Source: Phoronis australis
Lineage: Eukaryota > Phoronida > Phoronidae
Length of the DNA: 64,000 bases
NCBI GenBank assembly: GCA_002633005.1
Contig: NMRA01000300.1
Span: 74,336 to 138,335, forward strand
Direction: 5' to 3'
How positions within the stretch are numbered: the first letter of the stretch is position 1; the number at the start of each line of letters is the position of its first letter. Shown in pieces: positions 11,901 through 26,900 of the stretch. The notes under the pieces are model-generated. The model searched no databases, was not told the DNA's origin, and saw only the letters and a program-made list of their open reading frames with translations. The position numbers were made by a program, and so were the translations under genes.

Positions 11901-14900
11901 TATGTTTTATATTCGTTATACATAGACGCATTTCACAAACCAATCCCGCCAAATCTAAACTTCGTCATCTCTCAAACGTTTAAGTTCCTAAAGGTTCAAG
12001 CAAAACACAAGTGCTTGCAACATCAGTGAAAAAAAAGCTTGTTGGGCAATATTCTGATCACGTGCACAATATTCAGAGCACGTGCACAAATTCGAGCAAT
12101 TAAACCTACAGTTCGTCCTGCTTAATTTGCTAAAAACGAAAATCGAATAATGACGTTTACTCTCATGGTATTGATCTCGTTATGTCCCTTACCGTTGCGG
12201 GATTCTATATTACACCGAAACCACCAGAGATTCAAATAACGGGTCAAAGTTTATTGTGATTGGCCAGCCCAAACATTGTGATCTTTAAAGTGATACATGT
12301 AAGTATTGTCTGGCTTGAGTTGGTAACGGAAATAGAGTCTTGTCACGATAAAGACTATTTGAGGCTGAATTTTTAGAGTAAATTACCTAATTCGATTTTC
12401 ATGTTTAGGCAGCGAAACCAGGCGAGGTGTAGCTTCAAGGTTTATTTCTAGTGAAACGACAAGGATAAATGTGATGACGTCACGATTCCCAAGAGGTCGA
12501 TGAGTTCGCGTGGGACCGTAAAGCTTGACGGAATCGTCTAAATGATTCCAAAGGGGTTTGCGCCAAACATGCTGAGCAAGTCTGTCATATGTAGAACACA
12601 CAGGATTACACCTTGGATAAATTGACGAATATTGTATAAAATGACCATAATGATTTTTGCCAACCATTACATTTTTCGGTCATAACTAGAAAGCCTCTGT
12701 TTTCCGTCTTCATTGCCCAATCCCAGAATTGTAAGTGTTGATTACTGATTCTCGCGGCATTTTACGAAACGAATGTCCTGTTTCAGACTGCACAGTTGGT
12801 GGTCACTTTCGTCCTATTTGTGCTCATCGTCATTGGCAACGCCTGCGTTATAGCCGCCATCATGAGCAGTAAGACGGGTCGAAGGTCAAGAATGAATTTC
12901 TTCATTTTGAACCTAGCGGCAGTTGGTGAGTGTAGGACGTTTAATACTAGAGCCCTATAATAATAAACTTTATTTATAGAGGATAAAATACAATAGATAT
13001 AAAACATGCTTCACCCAAAGGCTAATATACTGCATGATCCTCTACAGCAAAAAATTGAATTAAATAAAGTAAGACAGATCAATAGATTAAATTAAGCTAC
13101 ATTAAAGGAGAATGCCACCCTATTTAATTAGTCTTTTTTACCGTCTTAATCGGTCGCCTCTAATATGGTGGACCTCACCTTCCCGAGAGGTGTCGCGTTA
13201 ACCTGTGAGGAAGGTGAGAGACGTTTAGTTTCCAACTCAAGCTGGTTCATGTTCGTGACAGTCCCGGCGGCCACGACGGGCCTGATCGGGTTCCGAGCCA
13301 CTGGTCGGGATAATAAGCGGGTTCTGTGTTTACAACTCAAAAAATCATAAGTCTAAATAACACAGTTCTAGGTTCTCCTGTCCGTATTTCACGGAAGAAT
13401 ACTTCGAATTTATGTCCGAACAGACCCCAAACTCCTGCTATGGACCTTGGTAAATTGGCCTGCCGAACTTTGTAGGCTACGGTGGGTCCAAATACCAGTA
13501 AATCCGTAACAGGGAAATAAAACAAGACGTTTTTATAAGAACTCGGTGTATTTTTAAGGGTTTTATATTGAAGTTTGATTATTTATTGGGTGTTAAACGA
13601 TGAATTCAAATGATAACCTGACACCAGTAACCCGTGTTGTGAACTGCTGAACAGACTGCGTGTGAAACCAATTACGTCATTGGATAATTTCAACACCTCC
13701 GTCTGCCGTCAGGTGTCAGGTAACGCCATCGTGCCGTTATCGAGTAGAACTACTCGACCTAAATTGATAGAAAATGGGTTGTTTTTTGGGTGGCATTCTC
13801 CTTTAAATTAAACAGTATTTACAAACTGGATTTATAGACTGAATAAAAATAAATAAATAAAAACTTTTCTATGGTAAATACATTGGAGTACCTGATGAGT
13901 CTGAAATCATCACAACGGTCTGCCTCCTTTAGATACATGTCCAGCTGAATGAACCTTTCTACGGTTGAGGTTTGCGGAACACGCCACCTGTTGGCTGGAC
14001 AACCTACATGTACGTGTACCTTCACAGATTTCGTTGGTTCATTCTGTTTAGGATGACCGCCATCCCACCGTGCATTTTGGTGTGACGTATAAAATCTCCG
14101 TCAACCAACAGAGTAACACTAGGACCTACGAGAGATATTGTCGTGTATTTTAAATAACACATGATTTTGGCTAGATTTTTCAAGTTCTCAGTAACTGAAC
14201 TCTACCCAGTTACGTAAAAGCGGTGACCTGACATTTCATACTACACCTTGTTCATATTTCCGAAAAAGTTAAGTCTGTCGTTTCTTAGTTTTTACACCAC
14301 CTCGGATTTAGTCTAGATGAGCATTAAAGCCCTGTGTGAGAGCATAAAGCGATCTGAGTACACAGAATAACCGTCTTCAGTCAAAACTTCAAATCAACAC
14401 TTTTCTGATTTATTTTCAGATCTCGCTGCGGCTTTTTTCGGCGTGCTCCCTGATGCAGTCCTGAGAGCTGTCGGGTTTTGGTATGCCGGAGTCGTCATGT
14501 GTAAAATTGTCGAGTTCTTGAAGGTAATCGCATCAGGTTCATCGGGTAAACTCAATAGAACGTGGGTGTTCGTGTATAGAACTGTCGAAAAAACTGAGTG
14601 TAAGCAATTCAAAACTGGGAAAAAGAGAAATTAGGGTGACGGCCAGCTTCAGTCTCCAGCCCATATCCAACAATAATCGACCATGTCGAAAACCTTTTGC
14701 AGTTTATTTACACGTATCCTTTCATATGCATAAAGCCATTTTATGCGGCCACAAAAATAACGCTATATGTTGGCGCAAGTTTCAATGATCTCTGTCCGGT
14801 ACCCGGATGGACTGTCTCTTGATCTTCATAAAAGGGGGAGAGTTCGGCGGACCTTGATTTTGGAACTGGTCCGACTGCTATGCCCCTTGCCCCCCGGGGA

Positions 14901-17900
14901 GGCAATTTTAGTTTTCTTTGATGATGCCTCAATGTCTACCAAGTTGCGTGATGGATGTTAATTAAGTTTGACAAATAACTTAAAGCTACTTTCCAGGAAA
15001 CGATGGATTGACGTATGTTGCGTCAGTTGATGGCTTACTTAGCTGTGTTTTCGCGTCTATATTTTTGTCGTCCACCTCCCTACTCCCCAAATTCCTTGAA
15101 GAATCACAACAAAATGTGCCGGATGTATTCCTTAGCGGTGACATGATGAAATATGCATTGTCGCTATATGGCGATAATGTATTTGACGTGTAGCGTTCTG
15201 CATTATCGCATGGATTTAATCCAGTATGATAGCTCCCGGGCCGTTTTAAGCATTCTTTGCAACCATCATGGTGTTGTCGCAGGAAATATAGTGCCAGGGG
15301 AATTGTGAAACCGACTGACCTTGTGTAAGTCATTTGGAAATTCGTTGTGCATAAGAGAAACAACAACTATACGTACATACATGTATGAACAACGGTACAG
15401 AGACAAACAATCAGTTTTAATTACACAGACTTAGTTTAGACAATATGGAATATGATAAAGTGAGTCATAAGTTAATTTGGTCTAGACTTAGGTTACGGAA
15501 ATTATGATGAATTATTGTGGAAAACAGGTCTTACGTCGCTATTAAGGGCAATCAGGTACGTGGCCATCGTGTATATCCCTTGCGTGTCCTGAAATTGTCT
15601 TAACATTTCGACATCTAGATATTTTTGCCGATACTCAAAAAGTCTAGTAGATATCAATTAATACCAATTCATTTCCAGTCACAGAACAATGCCAGTGGCG
15701 GACTTAGGGGGGCCAAGGGGGTCATGCCCCCTAAAATTCTTCCGGGTTCTATTTGGCAGTGGAGGTGCGAATGTCTAACGAGCAATATCCTAGCTGATAC
15801 TCTGACCTGCCCCCCTAACTCAAAATCCTTGATGCGCCCCTGAATCCATGCTGTTTGATATTAGGCAAGCACTGTTGATTTCGAATTTGCTTTAATCCCC
15901 TTGCGTCATATGATGTCAGGGTACTTGATTTGCACTAGGTCCGATTGTAGTATTTGTTGCTGCACCGTCAAAATAATACAGTTCACACAAAAACAGCCCA
16001 CATCGCAAAATGCCCGTAAATGAGAGAAATTGCATATGTCCCTCTTATTTGCTCACCAGAATTAGAAATTGGACTTTGCCAAAGAAGCTTTTCTGCTCTC
16101 GACACCCCTTAAAGAAGAATGTCTCCCGATTTAATTAGTCTTTTTTACCGTCTTAATCGGTCTACATCCAGATCGCCTCTTATACTGTCGACCTAACCAT
16201 GTCGAGAGGTGTCGCGTTAACCTGTGAGGAAGGTGAGAAACGACGCAGCGACGTCAGTGGTTCGTCTGCCGAGTGAATGCCGGTATATTGCGGTGCATCG
16301 TTCCTGCTTGTCTGAACTATGAAGCTGCGAAAAAAGCGGATATATCGTTTTCCGACTTCCTCGAGAGCCCGAAATACTTAGAAAGTGGCTCGCGGTAGTG
16401 AAGAAAGAAAGGCACGTTGTTAATAGCAAGTATGAGGCCGTGAAACATCTCCGTGTCTGTGGCCGGCATTTAGTCGACAGTGATTTCTCTGACGAATTCC
16501 GGCTTACCAAAGAACTATCCATAGGTTCCGTTGCATGTTCATGGCGCCTCTCTATTTCTTGATCAGTGTATTCCGGTTCGAACTGNTTGTAGTATTTGTT
16601 GCTGCTGCACCGTCAAAATAATACAGTTCACACAAAAACAGCCCACATCGCAAAATGCCCGTAAATGAGAGAAATTGCATATGTAGAATGTCTCCCGATT
16701 TAATTAGTCTTTTTTACCGTCTTAATCGGTCTACATCCAGATCGCCTCTTATACTGTCAACCTAACCATGTCGAGAGGTGTCGCGTTAACCTGTGAGGAA
16801 GGTGAGAAACGACGCAGCGACGTCAGTGGTTCGTCTGCCGAGTGAATGCCGGTATATTGCGGTGCATCGTTCCTGCTTGTCTGAACTATGAAGCTGCGAA
16901 AAAAGCGGGTATATCGTTTTCCGACTTCCTCGAGAGCCCGAAATACTTAGAAAGTGGCTCGCGGTAGTGAAGAAAGAAAGGCACGTTGTTAATAGCAAGT
17001 ATGAGGCCGTGAAACATCTCTGTGGCCGGCATTTAGTCGACAGTGATTTCTCTGACGAATTCCGGCTTACCAAAGAACTATCCATAGGTTCCGTTGCATG
17101 TTCATGGCGCCTCTCTATTTCTTGATCAGTGTATTCCGGTTCGAACTGACAGCCCATGAAACCTGACGATCCGACCCGCGAAGTCATCGTTGGATAAGCT
17201 CTTGACTAAGTCGGGATTAGCGCCGGACGAGTTGCCATGCAGACGTTTATTTTTCTGAAACAAAGCCTGTCTCATTAAATACAGTTTGTAATGCCTTTAC
17301 AGTATTCGTGAGTGCAAATGTTGAGAAGCCAGTAATGAATAAACCACTGCGTTACCGGCTTTTGATGCCGGCAATAAAGGTAATTGACCGGGCACCGAGG
17401 CGGTGTGAGCGCATTCTAATTCACTGTTTGCTGACAGAAAGTTGTTGTGAAACAATTACTCGATTTTACATGCTATGGTAACATTTTAGGGGAATCTTTA
17501 TTTAGAAATACAAATACATTATTTAAATCATTGATTCTGTACAACGTTTGCGCTGACGGTCTGTGGAAGGGGAACCCGACTTCGCGGCCCCCGACAAATA
17601 GGTAGATTTTCAGTTTCGTGGCTAATTCACATAAATAGTTACGTACACATTATTTCTTTGGCTAACTATTATAGTCTTTTCGTGACTGGAGGTTTAGTTT
17701 CCAACTCAAGCTGGTTTATGTTCGTGCCAGTCCCTGCGGCCGCGACGGGCACGATCGGTTCGGAGCCAGTGGCGGATTGTAGAGGAAGGGGGCCGAAGGC
17801 ACCATGAACCCCCTAAAATTCTACCAGATACCATTTTAGAGTTCGGGTGCGAATTGCTGACTAGCGCACATGCGTGCATCCAAGGGGGCTCAAGGAAGGG

Positions 17901-20900
17901 GGGGTGAATAATCAAATCAATGCATAGGCCCTGAACAAACCCCATTTACCTTTTTTTAGTCAACAGGTCCGCAAACCAAAATATTCGAGACCCCTGCATC
18001 CCCACATTTTAGGCTGGACGCGCATCTGCCCAAATTCTGGTTATTCCTATGCCCTAGCCCGCCTAACTCAAAATCTTGGATCCGCCCCTATGAGCCACTG
18101 CCTGGGATAACGGGTCAGTCCGGCCGCGACGGGCCTGATCGGGTTCCGAGCCACTGGCCGGGATAACAAGCGTTTTGTGTGTTTAGAACTCAAAAATCAC
18201 AAGTCTAAATAACACAGATCTATGTTGTCCCATCTTTTTTCACGAGAGAATAACTCGAATTTATCTCCGAGCAGACCCCAAACTCCTGCTACGAACCTTG
18301 GTAAATTGGCCTGCCGAACTTTGTAGGCTACGGTGTGTCCAAATACCAATAAATCCGTAAGAGCGAAAAATACAAGACGTTTTTTTAAGAACTCGGGATA
18401 TTTTAAGGGTTTACATTGACGTTTGATGATTTATTGGTGTTAAACGAGGAATTCAAGTGATAAGCTGACACCAATAACCCGTGTTTTGAACTGCTGAACC
18501 GACTGCGTGTGAAACCAATGACGTCATTGGATAATTTCAACACCTCTCTCTGCCGTCAGGTGTCAGGTAACGCAACCGAACGTGCTGTTATCGAGTAGAA
18601 CTACTCGATCTAAATTGATACAAAGTAGATTGTTTGTTGGGTGGCATTCTCCTTTAAGTCTTGTTCGTTGAATGTTTCCTTGCTCGGACGGATTAGGCGA
18701 ATGCTCTGCTCCTTTTTCGTTATTTATTTTTCTGCTGTCGTGTTTCTATCTTAGAAAATTATGAAAGGTATCTATGTGAAAATCTGAATAGTGCTGCACT
18801 CCGTAGTGGCGATTTAATTTTTGGAGTCCAGGACAGAGTTTCGAAGACGCAAGACTCTCGCGAAGTAAGTGAATGTGATCATGCGCTTCGCTGGTAGTAC
18901 AGGTCGAAGTCTTGGGTTATGCTACCTTTTTTGCGAGGTTCTTGTATCTTCGGGACCAGCCCCATCTCTCTCTCAGCCAAACCGCTTGAGTGGTCACATA
19001 TCAATGCTCTGCGAATTGCTCTTGGAATAAAAATAAGCGCACGTTTCTTTGCAACCAAATGACGTCTTTGCTAGGTGTTAATCGTGGTTTTTACCTCTAT
19101 ATTAGGTATCACCGTCTCGGTATTACTGTGCAAGAGGATTAGAATGGATTGATTGAGATGCTAAATAAGAATAAAGGGAAGATAATGGAACTGATTTTGA
19201 TAACGAGGCTGGTTTAATAGCAGTAAGGTGCTTAAACAGTGCAGTAATCAAAATCATCTTTATTTATAATAACGAAATAAGCTTTTCAATAATAAGAACA
19301 ATGACATCTTCACTGATAATACTAATAATAATTAACTTCCCCATAAAGTAATTGTGCCGTTTATTTTTCACAGCCAGTTTCCAGTAAATCACGAATATGG
19401 GCTTGATGCATTAGTGTATGTGTCCAGTAGGAGGTTATTTACAATTTGAAGTATGTCTTAAGAGTTCTTGTATTACAGTGGGAGAACACAGTTTTATAAA
19501 AAATCACTAGTCAGAAAACGAAGGTCACAAAACAACTGATTTAAGCATTGCTGCTTCCCGGCTTAAATTTGAAATGTTCAGAGTACTGCTGAGGCCATCC
19601 TCTAGTGGATCACATTAGTATAAAGGTTAGTTGAACATGAAATGCTTAAAGAAATCCAGCGTTTATGTTATCCACTCACCAGTCCTCCTGGTGCGTCACT
19701 TCCTGTTTAATCAACACCTAAACTGGAACAGGTCGATCACACATACAAAGCCATGACGTTTCAACCCCACAGCCTCGTATCCACACCAACCCCACAGCCT
19801 CGTATCCACACCAAGTACTTTCCATAACTAATAAACCTGTCCAACGCCTCAGCAAGTGCAACCAGTTTCAAAAATCCACCAGGTTTGACGGGGTGTGCCA
19901 ACCGGTCAAAAATTGGGCCGCTTTGTCACGCCAATGTCATGTGACCCTTCAATTCCTTGTAGTGGTACTTTTCAATTGCAATCATGGCAAGAGACACTTC
20001 GAGACAAGTTCGTGAGAGTTAATTTCGCGATTTCCATGTTAGATTTCAACATCAAAAATTGTGCCTTTAACATTTAAACCTAAAGTCATCTTTCTAGACC
20101 AATGAACTGTTGTTAAATGCAGTTTGTGACTATCGTTTTATGACTGGAGTTTTTTCGTAAAATCGTGTCCTCTCGCGATATATGTAATCGTCGAGGTTAA
20201 ACTGGACTCAAATTTGGAACGAAAAGCGCACCAGGCAATGACTTTTTGATAAGGTTAATATAATAATAATGATAATTAATATCGGTGACGACTTCTCAAA
20301 TGAGTGAACGCCCTCTGTTTACATGCTTAAAAGGATCCTAAACCCTGATCTCAACCAGTTCTTGTTCTGCAACTTAAGGGATTATCCATGCTTGCAGGTT
20401 TAGCAGTCTTTGTAAGGAGTTTTCAAGTATTCTCCAGCATGTTGACAATTAAAAATGTTACAGAGAGTTAGATAGGAAAGTCATTGTTCATGTTCACGCT
20501 CATGCCGCTGACACGCACTGACAGTTATGATAAACATTGCGTGTTTTCGTGACGTTTCAGCAAACTGTGGCCTTCGCCTCCACCTACGTGCTGGTCGCGC
20601 TGAGCATTGACAGGCTGGACGCCATCGCCCGGCCGATGAGTTTCGGAAGCAGCGGTGAGTCGAGCGTAGTGTGTTAATAATATAAATACAGCCATGGCAT
20701 GGAAAATCTGGAAGTGCGAGTGTACCCAGCTAAACCAATACCCCCTTCTGTGCCATAGCTACACCAATATTTGATTAGACGTCTTGACCCACGTTGTTAT
20801 AAGAAGCGCCATCTATCAGTAAGCAGCGAGGCTAATCTCAGGCAGCGTTCGGGAAATACTATTATACTATTATCTTGAAACACTGCGTTTCTTGTAATCG

Positions 20901-23900
20901 CCGAGTGTAATGTTTAGTGTCGTGTCACAAAATAATATATTAGAATAAGGCAACTTAACACCTCTAGTTTTTCTATTTGTTATGTTGTGATCGGCAGTGG
21001 TCCCCCTAAAATTTTACCAGATACCGTTTGGCAGTTCGGGTGCGAATTGCTGAGTAGCACATGCGCGCAACCAAGGGGGCTCGGGGGGTGAATAAACAAT
21101 GCATAGGCCCTGAAAAAACCCCGTTTACCGTTTTTTATTTAGGCAAAAGGTCCGCAAACCCAAAAATTCGAGACCCCTGCATCCCTACATTTTAGGCTGG
21201 GCGCGCGCATATGTCGAAATTCTGGTTATTCCTGTGCCCTGCCCCCCCCCCCTAACTCAAAATCCTGGATCCGCTCCTGATCGGAATTTATAGCCACCAA
21301 AGGAGCGCTCAATATAAATTTAGTAGTAGCACGACGCCTAGTTTCGCTTTACTACATCCCAAAGTGCAGGCAAAGGAAACAATTCAACATTGGGTTGTGA
21401 CGTTTTAATGACGTATTAATCTACATGAAGAGAAACACAGTTTTGCCCAGCAAATCAAAAACTTATCTTTGATATTTGTAATGTCTTGTGAAGCACACTA
21501 TAATACATGTGGTTTTCATTATGAAATGTGTCAGTACGCCTTGTCCGCTTGAAGTATTTACAATTCTCTAGTTTTGACAGTCATACATGTAGGTGGCGCC
21601 AATTTTGATCATGAGCTTACGCCAACATCTAGACACGATATTGTGCTTTGGAAACCCGCGGATTGACTGGGAGAGTTGAACGGAAATTGCATAAGACATG
21701 GGGTCAAGGAGCGCGCATAAAAACAATCAAAAGACGATAGCGTGTTGTTGATTTTAGGGGATTCGATGCTGCACCAATTTATCGCTTTTTAATTTTCGTA
21801 TGTTCTATTTGCACACTAAAACTTTGCAAAACTGTGGGGGTTACTTAATTTTTAGGTTTTCCGCTGTATCCCCCTAAACAAAGACACCTCTAGATAAATG
21901 TGAAATTTACCTGACCAGTCATAAATAAACCAACTGTAATACAATTAATGAATGAAATTTTGTTCAAAATAATTTAATTTTATTGTATGATGCCATTTTA
22001 AGACTGTTTCTCCCGTTTTAATGATTCTTGTACATCATTTTTCCAGATTTTGAGAACATCAAATGTTACCATTTGGCCGTTTAATAAAAGTTAAACCGTT
22101 GATTATTCGACGTATTAATTTGATACCCATTGTTTTTCTGTGAAATAAGAAAACAACATCGATCATCGACTTCGTTTTTAACTGTATTTAAATGAACTCA
22201 AACATTAATGCGAAATTTGACTTTCTCAAAAGCCCGCCAAGTTCACGATGACGAGTACCCCGCTGCGTTTTACCGGATGGCGATAGTTGGACAATGGAAT
22301 AAGTTTAATGGATGAAAAATATCTAAGACAAGAAGCTTTTTCTTTAGATAAAAATGCAAGTGCTTAATTGCCTCCGTGCTTATCGGAAACCCAAGAAATC
22401 CAAGACCTGCAAGATTTTTGAAAATGTGTTGCGACTGTGCATTCTTATTCCTGCCTGTAGGTCCAAATCGCGTCACATTAGTGGCGAATACGTCACCACT
22501 AAACATCCGATTAAATCATAGACTATAGTACATGGACCGCTTACTCCGTATATTTTCAATGGATGAAATCTGTGATCTTCTGCATAAGCCGAGACGTCAT
22601 TATTCACTAGCCACAGCTGGCAGGCGTATCACGCTTTACTTCCGGCAAGTACGTCGTCTGCTAACCATGGTCTACTCAAAAACCAGTCTCGCAGTTCAGC
22701 AGTTTGCATACTCCACGAGACGTTTCATTTTAATCTCGTATGCACGCCGGTGTCGCTCAAAATTTCTGGATTCTACTATTGGAAGACCTTGAAGAGCGCT
22801 TCAATCAGATGGCGATTTTTTTTTCGTTTTACTAGACATTTCCCGTCACAACGCACTAACCAGAAGCTGAGTTTGCTATGTTTAGAGGCTGGCGCCTCCT
22901 CTCGGATATTTAGCAACAAAATTTCGGTGCGAATCTGTTGGCTATAATCTACATGTATGATTAAATTAATCAGTTTCCCAAAAACGCTGCTTTGCTACTT
23001 TTTGGCAAACTGTGTAACGGGACCCTCTAAGTGGTGTTATCTAACGGCAGTTTTCTATAATTTTGGACTTCGAATATTTGTGAATCGGAGATATACTGGA
23101 AGTCGCTCAAACGTAAAACAACCATCGTCTAACGAACGCATTCCGTTTTCAAAATAATTTCAATCGATAATTTCAATAGATGACAATTCACGTTTTCGCC
23201 GGAGGTGTCTCCGTTTAGGCGGCCATATTGGACAAAATTATTCGCTGATCACCATTTTGTTTTGCAGATTTGTAGTAGGCAACAGCCAAAATACAATTTC
23301 AAAGGTTAAACGAATATTCAGCCGGTTGACGTCACTGGAGTTGCAATCTTATATCTATGAATGCACTCATGTTAAGAATGGTGGTAAATATACCGCTGGG
23401 ATTGTAACGATTAAGTATCCCCCAGGGTCCTTCGTGATTGTCAGTTTTCATTTGCAGCAACACTTCCAGTAAAATAAATGCCATCGGGAACACGTCCCGA
23501 AATGATCTGGTTTTGGTACGCTTGCTGGTGACTTTGTCATGTTTGCTTTATGCTTGTGGGATTTGACAACGGTAACTATGGTGGGAGGGTAAACAGCCGT
23601 GAAATCCTGGGAAGATAACTTATCACATGAGTGACTTATAGGTCATGGATTTTACCATTTTAATGGACCCAGACAAAGCACGAACATCGAATCATCCGCG
23701 CGAACCACCTGTCAACGGTAAATTATATTTGTTTTCAAAGGATGTGGTTCGTCTGTTTGATTCAGTGTTTAGTGCGAATAATTGTGCGGATCAAGTGGAT
23801 GGCTATATGCTCGTGTATATGTTGTGTTGACGTAGGAAACACTTGTGCCGCACCTTCCTAAGGACAAGGGCAATTTTAGACAATGACTTCCTCGTCAGAA

Positions 23901-26900
23901 CAATAGCATCATTTGCAATTGCAATTAGGAACGGTTTGAAAATATTTAAAAAAAGAATGCATTGATTCATGGCGTTCTATTTTAAATATTTTCAAACCAT
24001 AGTTGGTTGATTTCGCTTGCATATTCCTTATTGAAAATCACGTCCTTATGGTTTTAGGTAAACGTGCCAAAATCCTGATAGCTATAGCCTGGATTACTTC
24101 CGTTGTCTTCTCCCTACCGTCGTTGTATCTCTATGACACACACGTTTACCCGTGCACGGACGTGACATGGTGCAACAACTTGGGCCTTAAAACTGTCCTT
24201 CATTTCCAGGTAAGAACGACGCACGATCTACACGCCAAATAGAGTGGCATAAAGATTTAGCCAAATGCCTGCACATTTTTTCTCAGATCTGTTGTGCAGA
24301 TCACGTGAAATTCTTTGTTATCCTACACGCGTGATGGTATGACCATAAAGTACGGGTCGTATTGTGAAGTGTTATATGGAAGAACTACTTTTCCGTATTC
24401 AACGCGCTTGAATATGGACCTTCCGTATTTAACGCGCGCTGAATACGGATGCCTCTATATTCTCGCGAAAAATTCCCAGCTGAGCACACAATACACAACA
24501 CTTTCTAAAATACGATTTTATATAAAGCATCACTCACTTTGGGTTCAGCTCCGTGCGCAATATTTTCACATGCCAATGCTAACTATGATATGAGTTTTCA
24601 AAACTAAACAAAAAAGTGAAATAAAGATATTGTTGACAATTTTTCTTAATATTTCGTGAAATTTTGGGCCAGAGCAGAACACTAAAGTCACAAAAAGTCT
24701 CGAACTTGCCACAATACATCTGGGATTAGGAAAGCAATATGCATTACCAATGCATGCCTCCTTTTGGTCAACTATTGCACTACACCACTTGAGGTTCTTT
24801 ACGGTCAAATGTGAGTCAACTTTTAAATTCGTTCTCAAAACAATCAAAATATGTCGAGCCCAAAAGAAAAAACTGCAACTGCAGTAAACATTGTATTGTT
24901 TTAATTTTATAATAAATTTCGGAATACTTTCAACCTAAAAATGATAAGAACTGCTCGCAAAGAGCATTTTAAGAAGCGTCTAAACGTGCATCTGCCACTA
25001 CGTCTGGGTGTCCTGCACGGATATTACTCAACGAAGTCAAGAAAAATCGTCAGAAACGTAAGCAAACTTCAAGTTAGAAATAGATTTAGCTCAATCTCTG
25101 AGGAAAATACTGAAAATAGCAGATGTGCACCCCAAGCCTGTAGCTGCTGTAAAATACAACTTGACTGCCGTGTCATGCAGGCTGCAAAAAATTCGTTCAT
25201 AAAAATATTGCGTGCACGTATACGTGTCACACGCTCTGCGATCATCATTGATAAAAGATGGCAAACGACACAAAAACAAGTGGAGCAATCTGTGAAAACT
25301 CGCTTCTTTAAAGAATCCTCAGTGGATTCGCCCTCGTTCACATACTTTTGCATATCACGAATCTCGATAATTATAATAACGACTGGTACAAACACCTACG
25401 TTTTATAACATATATTTATTACGACGTTATGCTTCTGCATTTTTATTTCATGAGGTTTTGAAAAATACAAATATTCATGTAACGACGAATTTAAGGAAAC
25501 ATTATGTAATCGAATACAGTCGTCTGTTTGTGTTTCGTCTGAACTTTTGGAAGACAACGCGACGATCTCTCGCAGCGCTAAAATTAATCCGTATAAATAA
25601 CAACTTTTCCAACGATTTTTTGTAAAGAAAAAACACAGTTTTCAGCTACATGTAAGTGACCGACTTGCATTGCTATTGGCAGATTTGCATATCGCACAAT
25701 TTACGCAATTACATTATCGCAGTCATTTTATGCAATTACCGGTAATTCTTCATAAACCTGCCAAAAGTGTCATAGACATCTTACTTTTTAATGAACATTG
25801 GGTGCAAACTCTCCGATCTGTCGGAACTCGTTTCAAAGTTGCCCCCTCCCCTGTGTTTAGTGAAATATGCACCAAGGTTGTCTTTCTTTCAGCAGATCCA
25901 CTCCCATGCGGTCGCCAACAATTTTACGTTTGGCGCCCCTTTTTGCGTACTTCTGTTGACAACTGATGGTCCATGTATGTATACAGATACGCTGAAGTAT
26001 GGGTTGATTAATTATTGAAATAAACTTTGAATCATTCCACGACTTCTAACAGGAAATGATTCTTACGGTTGCTTAACTATTTATTTTTTTCAAAAAACAT
26101 AAAACTTTTCATTTTACATCTCGTAAGGGTCTCCTTCCAAACGCTTACCACGACGTTTGCAATCCTAGAGCCACCGGAATAGCATAGCCCGTAGAAGTTT
26201 ATTTTATTTTACACCAGGTTCGTAAATCGTCTGCTAATTTCTGCAAGATAACAAAAGCTCTACTGACACACCGATGTGGAGCGTTGTAGGCAGGTAAAAA
26301 ACTATAAGAAATATTAATAGAAAGGCGCAGTAACACCACGTGGGGAACACACTATTGTTAACATTGCGTTGAATGTCTATTTTTAGATTTATATAACCAC
26401 CATCACGGCTGTTCTTTTTATCATTCCTACTGTCACCATCGCTACCTGCTACGCAGTTATCATCCACGTCATTTGGAGTAAGTCAAAAGTGATGACGACA
26501 CCTTCGTCAACTTCGCGCGGCAGCGGGAAATGGCTACGTGATCACGTGAGACGACTTACGAGAAGGAGCACGAAAAGTAAGGGTAACTAGAGTGTCACGT
26601 GCTATTCTAATATCACGTGTACCTCCGTGAGACACACATGTAAACGATGCACTCGATCTTCGGAAGTTGTCATTGTGTCCTGGTTCGACTGAGTTCCTTG
26701 TTGATTTAGCACATTTTGCAACGAACCTTTTCACATTTTCCAAACTAAACGTTTGCCGATTGACGAGAGTATTACACTTGTATTATGTTGCTGTTGTTAA
26801 TATGATATCCTATTGAACGGGTATAATCGAATCAGAAAATCTAAACTGTTAGCGCTTCTAATCTAGAAAGTCTTTACATTTTAGGAGATTTTAACGTGAC

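Noticed and set aside
16217-17187. Minus-strand open frames of 101 and 133 codons
   Set aside because: They are antisense to the decayed THAP domain of element C, and the same frame appears opposite the THAP remnant in copy A.
24941-25408. 155-codon basic frame in GPCR intron 5
   Set aside because: No family signature; minus-strand frames of similar length overlap it, which suggests a chance low-stop region.
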